Positions 31,597 to 37,665 of a stretch of 37,665 bases of DNA are shown in pieces. The stretch's first letter is position 1. Every line of letters starts with the position of its first letter. Where the stretch lies: the NCBI GenBank assembly GCA_031265155.1, contig JAISDB010000148.1, forward strand, positions 1 to 37,665, written 5' to 3'. A program made the translations under genes and the position numbers. The notes under the pieces are model-generated. The model was not told the origin of the DNA. It saw only the letters and a program-made list of their open reading frames with translations, and made no database searches. Origin of the DNA: Prevotellaceae bacterium. Its GTDB lineage: Bacteria > Bacteroidota > Bacteroidia > Bacteroidales > UBA932.

Positions 31597-32274
31597 TTAT
31601 TTTATGATTTTAAACAGTTCTATTTCAAAAATTAATGCTGAATACGGTTCGATAATGCTGCCTCCGCTTCTTTCGCCATAAGCAAGATTATAAGGAATGA
31701 AAAGCGTTATTTTTCCGCCTTCGCGGATTTTTTGTATTCCTTCTGTCCAGCCTGCAATTACACGGTTAAGCGATAAATTAATTTTTTCGTTGGCATCAAA
31801 TTCGCGACCGTCAATAAGCGTGCCTCTGTATGCAACTTCAACTTCGCTTTCGGCTACAGGATATTCTCCCGTTCCTTCCTTTTCTATTCTGTACTGCAAT
31901 CCGCTTTCGGTTGTAACGACTCCGGATTCATTTTTGTTTTTTTCGAGAAACGCTTCTCCTTCTGTCCTGTTTTTTTCACTCTTTTTTGCCTGCAGCGCAC
32001 CCATGAAATTTTGAAGTATCATTCTGTTTGCCATAATGTCGATTTTTCCATCATCGTTGAATATGGCTTTGAACCCTTCAATAAACCTGTCGATGTCAAA
32101 ACCTTCGATATTATACGATTTGAGGCTGTTGCCGACATCAACGCCGAATGCGTACGATGCATCTTTAACGTCCTGTCCTGTTTCTTCGCTTTGAGGATTT
32201 TTATTCGTGCCTTGCGCACACGACACTGTTGTAAACATTAATGCCGCAATACATAAAATTAAAATTTGTTTCAT
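31597..32274 (-). CDS. FKBP-type peptidyl-prolyl isomerase lipoprotein (Mip-like)
   Basis: A 225-residue lipoprotein (LMFTTVSC, AQG follows). The N-terminal dimerisation part (SYAFGVDVGNSLKSYNIEG) resembles FkpA/Mip. A helical linker with AFLEKNKNESGVVTTESGLQY leads to the FKBP domain: VEVAYRGTLIDGREFDA, VIAGWTEGIQKIREGGK and IPYNLAYGERSGG. The key aromatic and acidic residues of the active site are kept, so it is likely an active folding catalyst in the envelope. Its ATG overlaps the stop of the upstream FKBP-like gene by 3 bp, and the DUF3127 gene follows at once, so the three form an operon. Confidence 0.93.
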   Translation of the reverse strand: MKQILILCIAALMFTTVSCAQGTNKNPQSEETGQDVKDASYAFGVDVGNSLKSYNIEGFDIDRFIEGFKAIFNDDGKIDIMANRMILQNFMGALQAKKSEKNRTEGEAFLEKNKNESGVVTTESGLQYRIEKEGTGEYPVAESEVEVAYRGTLIDGREFDANEKINLSLNRVIAGWTEGIQKIREGGKITLFIPYNLAYGERSGGSIIEPYSALIFEIELFKIIK

Positions 32275-33203
32275 TTTCTTTTCGATTTAGAATGATTATT
32301 ATTTTTGATTAATTTTTTAATTTCTATATTGTATATTAAAGCCATGTTTGGCTTTATTTTTTGTGTTATCCATGGTTCTATCGTACTGCCGAATGCAAGC
32401 TCGCTCGGAATGTACAAAGTAAATTTTGCGCCTTCGCCAAACAGCAGCAGTCCTTCAAAAAGACCTTTGATTAAGCGATTTTCGGCAACGAAATAAGCCT
32501 TGTCGCTGCTGCTTTCTATTGTATCGCCGTTGATTTGGGTTATTGCAATGTTAATATACGCCGTATCGTTCAGTGCTGTTTTTGCATCATTTCCCTGATT
32601 TATGACTTTATACTGCAATCCGCTTTCAGTGGTAACAACGCCTTCTTCATTTTTGTTTTTTTCAAAAAATTCGCGTCCTTCCTGAAACCGTTTTTCGTTT
32701 TCCCTTTTTTCAAACCGCATTTTATATTCTATTATGTAGCTGTTTGACTGTTCAAGTTTCAACTGTAACGATGCGGTATCGTTTTTCATCATATCCCTTA
32801 TTCCCTGCTTTGTGTATTTCAGATTTAATCTGAAAATATTAGCTTCGGCAAGCTGATGCGCCCAAATAGCGCCAAGCAGGGCTGTTACATGTTCCTTTTC
32901 CTGTTGGGTATAAACCCGTTGCGGCGATTTTTGCAAAAATTCTCTTAACTGCATCGATAATGTATAGATATTATTTTCAGCCGATACCGGTTCTTTGATT
33001 TTTTGCTTCAATTGAGCTATGGCTTTGCTGATATTTACAAAGTTCAGCCTGTCCATTGTTATCTGGTAACCCCACATGAAACCGATACTGTAACTTAGCG
33101 AGTCAATCTCGTTTGACGAACTGTTTAATCGCGACTGACACGAAGCGGCAGCAATAATACTTGCCAGTACTGATATAAATATAATCAGTTTTTTCATAAT
33201 CAT
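32271..33203 (-). CDS. FKBP-like lipoprotein with degenerate active site
   Basis: A 310-residue lipoprotein (SIIAAASC). It has a long N-terminal helical part including SYSIGFMWGYQITMDRLNF, then EFFEKNKNEEGVVTTESGLQ, almost the same linker as the neighbouring FKBP. The FKBP domain is diverged: the usual FD pair after DG reads IES (NGDTIESSS), and the tryptophan of VIxGW is replaced (RLIKGLFEGLLLF). The closing segment IPSELAFGSTIEPW is kept. It is more likely a chaperone or binding protein than an efficient isomerase. It has two possible starts (33203 and 33197) and its own promoter. It is an apparent paralogue of the next gene in the operon. Confidence 0.85.
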   Translation of the reverse strand: MIMKKLIIFISVLASIIAAASCQSRLNSSSNEIDSLSYSIGFMWGYQITMDRLNFVNISKAIAQLKQKIKEPVSAENNIYTLSMQLREFLQKSPQRVYTQQEKEHVTALLGAIWAHQLAEANIFRLNLKYTKQGIRDMMKNDTASLQLKLEQSNSYIIEYKMRFEKRENEKRFQEGREFFEKNKNEEGVVTTESGLQYKVINQGNDAKTALNDTAYINIAITQINGDTIESSSDKAYFVAENRLIKGLFEGLLLFGEGAKFTLYIPSELAFGSTIEPWITQKIKPNMALIYNIEIKKLIKNNNHSKSKRK

Positions 33204-33240
33204 TGTGTATTTTTATATTTATAATATGTTTTTCAAGATG

Positions 33241-33248
33241 CAAAGATA
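33241..33248 (-). promoter_or_regulatory. -7 promoter element of the FKBP-FKBP-DUF3127 operon
   Basis: The minus strand reads TATCTTTG, an exact TAnnTTTG match, with transcription predicted near 33234 and the first ATG at 33203. Confidence 0.6.
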
Positions 33249-33313
33249 CAAAATTACAATTTTGTTTTGAACATTCATTTGATTTTTTTTAGAAATCAGT
33301 CAAAAACGGATGT

Positions 33314-34099
33314 TTATTTCAATAATTCGGTTATTGTTACAAACGCATATCCCCTGTGTTCCAAATCGGTCATCAGGCTATCCAAAAGATTATACAGCTT
33401 ATCTGTACGTTCGGCATCAACGCCAAAATGCATGAGCAATATGAATCCATTGAGTCCATCAGGATTCCCGTTTTCGTATTTCAGGATATTACCGTAAATA
33501 GTTTTGCTGTCGCGATATTTTCCGCCCATGCCCGGCACTGTATAATCTGCGTTTGAACCTGTACCGCCGGTGAAATTTACAAGCTGCAAGCCGAGTTCGC
33601 GTGTCCATGCCGAAATTGTGTCATTGTAATATTCGTATGCAGGAAGAAAGTACGGAGCATCGGTTTTTGCAATACTGAATTTTTGCATTTCGCTATAATT
33701 ATTTTCTATGTCGTCGATATATTCCTTTTTTGTAACGAGCAGCGAATCACGTTTTTCCCATGCACAGTAAAGCAAATGCCTGTCGGAATGCGCGCCGAGA
33801 TAATGCCCGGCGTGTTTCAGCTCATTAATTACAGGTTTGAACCTGCTCATTCTGTAGGCGTTTCCCGTGAAGAAAAACGAAGCTTTGACATTATGTTTTT
33901 TCAATGTTGCATAAATGGTTTCGTATCCATCCGAGTATCCATCGGATGTGAAAACAAGCGTTATTTTTTTCTCGCTTTTATCGCCGCGCACAATTCCGCC
34001 CTGTATATATTCAAATTCTTTTGTTATTTCCCTTTTTTGAGAATAACTGCACGCCGATATTAACAAGCCTGTGCAAATAAAAATGATTAGCTTTTTCAT
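33314..34099 (-). CDS. NodB-fold polysaccharide deacetylase-family lipoprotein
   Basis: The ATG at 34099 gives 261 residues and a lipoprotein signal MKKLIIFICTGLLISAC; the track starts from a TTG further upstream. The NodB-type barrel begins ITLVFTSDGYSDGYETI, where other members have a DD or GDE pair. The motif GAHSDRHLLY keeps the His pair for metal binding, and ASFFFTGNAYRM is typical. The end has LLMHFGVDAERTDKLY. The family removes acetyl or other N/O-groups from envelope or dietary sugars. It lies 45 bp downstream of a GH3 beta-N-acetylhexosaminidase on the same strand, which hints at joint action on amino sugars or peptidoglycan. Substrate is not known. Confidence 0.85.
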   Translation of the reverse strand: MKKLIIFICTGLLISACSYSQKREITKEFEYIQGGIVRGDKSEKKITLVFTSDGYSDGYETIYATLKKHNVKASFFFTGNAYRMSRFKPVINELKHAGHYLGAHSDRHLLYCAWEKRDSLLVTKKEYIDDIENNYSEMQKFSIAKTDAPYFLPAYEYYNDTISAWTRELGLQLVNFTGGTGSNADYTVPGMGGKYRDSKTIYGNILKYENGNPDGLNGFILLMHFGVDAERTDKLYNLLDSLMTDLEHRGYAFVTITELLK

Positions 34100-34144
34100 A
34101 TTTCTGTTCCAAATTAGATTTATGTTTAATTTATTCATAATCAA

Positions 34145-35821
34145 TCAATAAGTTATTCCGAAATCTTCCCTGTACTTTTCATTTATGCTTACAGGCAATT
34201 TTCCTTTAAATTTCTGTTTTCCGAAAATTGCATTTGCCGAACAGATTTGCGCTTCATCCGAATTGTCATAAGCGACTATTATTGCGGCAAATTTTTCGTG
34301 GTTTTTGAATTTTGAGATTGCATACGGATTTCCGAAAAACACCAAAACAATGTTTTTCTTTATTGTCAAACTGTCGATAAAATCAACAGCAAGCGTATCC
34401 ATGCCGAAATTTGCACGCGCATACGGACGCGTATTATGATAGCCTATAATCACTGTTTCGGCATCCGACAGGCTTACGGCAATTGAGTCGATATTTTCTT
34501 TGACTGTTTCTGGTTTTAATCTGATGGTATCAATTTTGCAGTATTTTTCAAGTTGAGTTTTAAATGCCTTGCCGTTTCCGATTTCAATATATTTTACTTT
34601 TGTTGCATTCAGAGGCAGAATATTTTTATTCGACAGCAATGTAAGCGATGCTTCCGCAAGTTTCATGCGCAGCGTTTTTGCATGTTCGGTGTTTAATCTT
34701 TCCAAAATTCCCTGCGGATTTATCGGGCTAAAACCCTTATGTAATCCCAAATCGTACTTTGCAGCAAGTATTTTCTTACAGTTTTTACGTATATACCGTT
34801 TGGATATTTCGCCATTTATAACGGCTTTTTCGATTTCATCTATTGATTTTTTTACATCTACCGGAATTTCCAGAATATTGTTTCCTGCCATTAGCGAATA
34901 CAGCGCAACCTTTGATGTATCGCGATTATGCAAAGCGCCTTTCATTTCGAGAGCGTCGGTAACTGTCAGTCCTTTGAATTTCAATTTTTTTTGCAGTAAG
35001 CCGGTACATATTTCTTTTGACTGCGATGCCGGAATATCGTTTTCAAACAGCGCAGGTATTCGAAGGTGTGCAGTCATTACGCCTGTTGCGCCACGTTTTA
35101 TAAGTTCACGGAAAGGATATAATTCGTTATCGTTTATATGTTTTTTATCGTGCGCAATTGTCGGAAGCTCTTTGTGCGAATCTTTGTCGGTATCGCCGTG
35201 TCCGGGAAAATGCTTAAGGCTTGTAAGTATTCCTCCGTCCTGCATTCCTTTCATGTATGAATATGCTTTTTCGGTAACTTTGTATTTGTTTTCGCCGAAC
35301 GAACGCATGTTTATTACAGGATTGTCGGGATTGCTGTTAATGTCAACAACGGGAGCAAAGTTAAAATGAATGCCTGTTTTCCGGCACTGTTCGGCAACTT
35401 CCGCTCCGAATTCATAAATCAAACCGTTATCCTGAATTGCTCCGAGCGTAAGCTGTTGCGGAAATTTTACGACGCTGTCCAAACGCATTGCAATTCCCCA
35501 TTCGGCATCTATGGTTATAAGCAGAGGAATATTAGCCTGCGATTGAAGCCGGTTCAGAGTTTTGACATACATTGCAGGACTGCATTCACCCCAAATAATT
35601 CCGCCTATCTGTTCATCACGTATGATATTCGATATTTTATTTACATGCTCTTCGCCGCGCTCCGGATAACAGCCTGTAATAAACAGTTGCGCAATTTGCC
35701 GACGCAAAGTCATTGATTTTATCTGTTTGTTAATCCATTTTCGCTTTGATTCCTGCGCGTTTGCACATATTGAGCCTGCAACGAGCAGTGAGGCGATAAG
35801 CATAATATTAAAATTTTTCAT
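34145..35821 (-). CDS. Beta-N-acetylhexosaminidase-type glycoside hydrolase family 3 protein
   Basis: A 558-residue secreted protein with signal peptide MLIASLLVAGSICANAQ. The GH3 N-terminal barrel has IPLLITIDAEWGIAMRL near 98-114, INMRSFG, the His motif LKHFPGHGDTDKDSHKELP (about 202-220) used as acid/base in NagZ-type enzymes, and the nucleophile Asp289 in TVTDALEMKG. A second GH3 domain follows. It removes N-acetylglucosamine residues, likely from peptidoglycan or glycans. Many Bacteroidota homologues carry an extra C-terminal beta-lactamase-like domain; this one lacks it. It has a promoter of its own and is followed by a deacetylase gene. Confidence 0.93.
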   Translation of the reverse strand: MKNFNIMLIASLLVAGSICANAQESKRKWINKQIKSMTLRRQIAQLFITGCYPERGEEHVNKISNIIRDEQIGGIIWGECSPAMYVKTLNRLQSQANIPLLITIDAEWGIAMRLDSVVKFPQQLTLGAIQDNGLIYEFGAEVAEQCRKTGIHFNFAPVVDINSNPDNPVINMRSFGENKYKVTEKAYSYMKGMQDGGILTSLKHFPGHGDTDKDSHKELPTIAHDKKHINDNELYPFRELIKRGATGVMTAHLRIPALFENDIPASQSKEICTGLLQKKLKFKGLTVTDALEMKGALHNRDTSKVALYSLMAGNNILEIPVDVKKSIDEIEKAVINGEISKRYIRKNCKKILAAKYDLGLHKGFSPINPQGILERLNTEHAKTLRMKLAEASLTLLSNKNILPLNATKVKYIEIGNGKAFKTQLEKYCKIDTIRLKPETVKENIDSIAVSLSDAETVIIGYHNTRPYARANFGMDTLAVDFIDSLTIKKNIVLVFFGNPYAISKFKNHEKFAAIIVAYDNSDEAQICSANAIFGKQKFKGKLPVSINEKYREDFGITY

Positions 35822-35843
35822 TGTGAAACTTTAATTTTTACGG

Positions 35844-35851
35844 CAAATGTA
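35844..35851 (-). promoter_or_regulatory. -7 promoter element of the GH3-deacetylase pair
   Basis: The minus strand reads TACATTTG, an exact TAnnTTTG match 23 bp before the ATG at 35821. Confidence 0.6.
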
Positions 35852-35910
35852 CATGAATTTTTCGTAAGTAAAAGGCAATAAGCGTCAATAAGATAAAGTA
35901 ATTATGAACT

Positions 35911-36198
35911 TTATTTCTTTTTTTGCCGTTTGGGAAACCATCCTTTCTGTACGCGCTTTTCCTGCATTATTGTTTCACCTATGCCCCACAGCGACACAAA
36001 GCCCGATATGCTTGCAATCGATGATACCGTAATATTGCCGGAAAGCAGAGAAACCGCTATTCCCGCTATTCCTGTAAATAAAAAAAATATCCAGAATTTT
36101 TTTGTAAAATAATACTCGCCCTTGATGCATGCCCATTGCGATATGTAAATTATAACAAATAAAGAAAATCCTGCTATTATTCCTGAAAACTGCTCCAT
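35911..36198 (-). CDS. DUF4491 membrane protein, second copy
   Basis: A 95-residue protein with three hydrophobic segments: GIIAGFSLFVIIYISQW, FWIFFLFTGIAGIAVSLLSG and SIASISGFVSLWGIGETI. The end EKRVQKGWFPKRQKKK is typical of DUF4491. The function is not known. It lies 5 bp downstream of another DUF4491 gene, to which it is clearly related (both keep KGEY and GE/EA...Q.KR patterns). The two are likely cotranscribed and may form a heteromer. Confidence 0.8.
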   Translation of the reverse strand: MEQFSGIIAGFSLFVIIYISQWACIKGEYYFTKKFWIFFLFTGIAGIAVSLLSGNITVSSIASISGFVSLWGIGETIMQEKRVQKGWFPKRQKKK

Positions 36199-36203
36199 TG
36201 ATT

Positions 36204-36476
36204 TTATTTTATATCCGTATTTCGCTGTATTCTACGCTTTTCCTGTTTGCCGGCTTCAAATATTGCCCAAAAGCACGAAAATCCGAAACAGCCCAAATAT
36301 ATCGACAGCAATACATTGGTAAATAACGATATTGCTATTGACATTAAACTGAGTACGCTGAAAATCAGTTTCAATTTTTTTTTGCCTAAACGGTATTCTC
36401 CCTTTACAACCAAAGGATGAAACAATCCTATCAGCAAAAATACGGATGCTCCGACTATTAAACCTGTGAAATACAT
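36204..36476 (-). CDS. DUF4491 membrane protein, first copy
   Basis: The ATG at 36476 (MYFTGLIVGASVFLLIGLFH) is preferred over the track start at 36551, which would read through the promoter; it gives 90 residues. Three membrane segments are visible: the start, LIFSVLSLMSIAISLFTNVL and SIYLGCFGFSCFWAIFEA. PLVVKGEYRLGKK between the first two is the best conserved part. The tail KQEKRRIQRN is basic. It is the first gene of a two-gene unit with a paralogue. Function unknown. Confidence 0.8.
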   Translation of the reverse strand: MYFTGLIVGASVFLLIGLFHPLVVKGEYRLGKKKLKLIFSVLSLMSIAISLFTNVLLSIYLGCFGFSCFWAIFEAGKQEKRRIQRNTDIK

Positions 36477-36492
36477 TTTTATATTTTTGCTG

Positions 36493-36500
36493 CAAAGATA
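36493..36500 (-). promoter_or_regulatory. -7 promoter element of the DUF4491 pair
   Basis: The minus strand reads TATCTTTG, an exact TAnnTTTG match 17 bp before the ATG at 36476. Its -33 region lies near the left arm of the stem at 36525, close to where the IS110 element should begin. Confidence 0.6.
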
Positions 36501-36524
36501 GCATAAAAACCACACTTTACACAC

Positions 36525-36566
36525 AAACGCATAAAAATTAGCGGGTATCACTACCAGAGTGCGTTT
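36525..36566 (+). ncRNA. Candidate part of an IS110 bridge RNA (left-end stem-loop)
   Basis: AAACGCA (36525-36531) pairs exactly with TGCGTTT (36560-36566), enclosing an inner hairpin GGTA-TCAC-TACC (36544-36555) with unpaired stretches on both sides. This lies 62 bp before the IS110 transposase ATG, where IS110-group elements encode their bridge RNA. The element's left end is not defined, and only the fold and position support the call. Confidence 0.35.
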
Positions 36567-36628
36567 ATCAAAAGAATCTAAACCCGATTTTTCGTACCTT
36601 TAGAGTTAATTTTTAAAAAACAAAGCGT

Positions 36629-37665
36629 ATGAAAACATCAGGGTTAGATGTGCACAAAGATACGATATTTTGTGCGATTTATGACGGAAAAAGTTATTCC
36701 GCAGTAAAAGGATTTTCGACGACAACCGTTTCGATACGTGCATTGTGCGAGTATTTGCAGTCGGAAAAAGTGAAAAAAGTGGCGATGGAAAGCACTTCCA
36801 CTTACTGGGTTCCCATATGGGATATCCTGTATGCAATGGGGTTTGAGTTGAAGCTGGTTAATCCGCTTCACATCAAGCAAATGCCGGGTCGTAAGAGCGA
36901 TGCAAAGGACGCTAAATGGATAGCGGAACTGCTGTACAAGAATATGCTACGCGGCAGTCTGGTTCCGTCGCCATTGATACAGGAATTGCGCACTTACACC
37001 CGCGAATACAGGACATTAGTAGGTCAGCGCACCAAAGTATTAACGCAGATGGACAGGATTCCGGTGATGTGCGGTATCCGTTTGAGCAGTTGCATCAGCA
37101 ACATTGATTCCAAGAGTTTTATGCAGATTGTCGAGGCGTTGATACGGGGCGAAACCGATCCCGATACACTTGTCCGTTTGGTTTACGGTAACCGTAAAAA
37201 CAAGGAATCGGGCAAGTTGAAAGAATCTCTGACAGGCAATATGAAAGCGCATCAGCGCTTGAAACTGAGCACCTGCAAACAGCAGTTTGATTTATTCGAA
37301 AGCCAGATAGAACTCTATCTGAATGAAATGGAGAAACTTTGCAGCGAACATTTCAGCGAAGAAATCGCCAATCTGACTACCTTGCCGGGTATAAGTCAAA
37401 TCTCTGCCATGATCATCGTAGCCGAAACGGGAGGTGATATGAGTGTCTTTGAGAACAGCGGGAAATTTACCGGATGGACGGGACTGCGTCCGAGAAACGA
37501 TGAAAGCGCCGGAAAATTTAAGAGTACCGCTACCACCAAAGGCAACAAACACCTGCGGGCGATTATCGTTCAGGTAGCCTGGGCTGCTTCACGAACAAAA
37601 GGCAGTTTCTTTATGGACAAATTCCAAAAATTAGCCATACGAAAATCGCGGAAAAAGGCTTTGGT
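36629..37665 (+). CDS. IS110-family transposase, partial at window end
   Basis: An uninterrupted frame from the ATG at 36629 to the last base encodes at least 345 residues. It is missing from the ORF track because no stop is present. The N-terminal RuvC-like DEDD domain shows Asp7 in GLDVHKDT, Glu54 in AMESTSTYW, and Asp91 and Asp94 in GRKSDAKDAKWIAELL. The C-terminal Tnp_20 domain has LPGISQISAMIIVAETG, FTGWTGLRPRNDESAGK and TKGNKHLRAIIVQVAWAA. IS110 recombinases use a bridge RNA from the element's own end to choose target and donor sites. The gene appears intact as far as it goes. The right end of the element is outside the window. Confidence 0.95.
   Translation, partial: MKTSGLDVHKDTIFCAIYDGKSYSAVKGFSTTTVSIRALCEYLQSEKVKKVAMESTSTYWVPIWDILYAMGFELKLVNPLHIKQMPGRKSDAKDAKWIAELLYKNMLRGSLVPSPLIQELRTYTREYRTLVGQRTKVLTQMDRIPVMCGIRLSSCISNIDSKSFMQIVEALIRGETDPDTLVRLVYGNRKNKESGKLKESLTGNMKAHQRLKLSTCKQQFDLFESQIELYLNEMEKLCSEHFSEEIANLTTLPGISQISAMIIVAETGGDMSVFENSGKFTGWTGLRPRNDESAGKFKSTATTKGNKHLRAIIVQVAWAASRTKGSFFMDKFQKLAIRKSRKKAL

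Larger units (their letters stand above)
36501..37665 (+). mobile_element. IS110-family insertion sequence, left part
   Basis: Left flank plus transposase gene. The exact left boundary cannot be set: IS110 elements lack clear terminal inverted repeats, and here the flank also overlaps the promoter region of the DUF4491 genes. The start given is only a limit set by the adjoining -7 element. Confidence 0.6.

Noticed and set aside
34569-35369. 266-residue plus-strand frame
   Set aside because: Antisense to the GH3 gene, which has complete catalytic motifs on the other strand.

Overview
The window looks like a chromosomal segment of a Bacteroidota (Bacteroidales-type) bacterium. The evidence is a SusC/SusD pair with a surface glycan-binding lipoprotein, a eukaryotic-type (GT3) glycogen synthase N-terminus at the left edge, two DUF4491 genes, DUF1573 and DUF3127 genes, many lipoproteins, and repeated exact matches to the Bacteroidota -7 promoter element TAnnTTTG a short way upstream of gene starts. 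No rRNA, tRNA or CRISPR array was seen.

Left part (1-6.3 kb): the start of a glycogen synthase gene leaving the window, a DUF1573 lipoprotein, a cysteine-rich lipoprotein with a G9 tract in its coding strand and a leader of about 340 nt, a broken IS1-type insertion sequence, then ribF and an apparent operon of small lipoprotein - gpsA - pgi. 6.3-13.5 kb: a Rossmann-like orphan protein, a large AddB-like PD-(D/E)XK nuclease, an XRE repressor with a visible operator facing an unknown 124-residue gene, purQ, a polyprenyl synthase and a LOG-family phosphoribohydrolase. 13.7-16.5 kb: an NlpC/P60 lipoprotein and an L-Ala-D/L-Glu-type dipeptide epimerase form a muropeptide-recycling pair, followed by a small membrane protein.

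Middle (16.7-28.1 kb): a two-copy SUMF1/FGE-fold secreted protein, then a compact xylan utilisation locus: susC, susD, a surface glycan-binding protein and a GH10 xylanase with two carbohydrate-binding modules inserted in its catalytic barrel. They would bind xylan at the cell surface, cut it and import the products. Direct repeats just upstream of the susC promoter look like an activator site, but no regulator gene lies in the window.

Right part (28.1-37.7 kb): ubiX, a lipoprotein-type peptide deformylase overlapping a YgiQ radical SAM gene, an operon of two FKBP-type lipoproteins plus a DUF3127 protein with an SSB-like acidic tail, a GH3 beta-N-acetylhexosaminidase with a NodB-fold deacetylase, tandem DUF4491 membrane proteins, and a nearly complete IS110 transposase running off the right edge. 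The ORF track misses this last gene because it has no stop in the window.

The most unusual signal is a module present twice, at about 16.72-17.09 kb and 27.70-28.01 kb. Each copy has a hairpin, then a 57-bp box (47 of 57 positions identical between copies, no gaps), then a tandem array. The arrays are unrelated (5 x 42 bp against about 5.5 x 22 bp) and so are the hairpins. A second candidate is a stem-loop in the left flank of the IS110 transposase that could be part of a bridge RNA.
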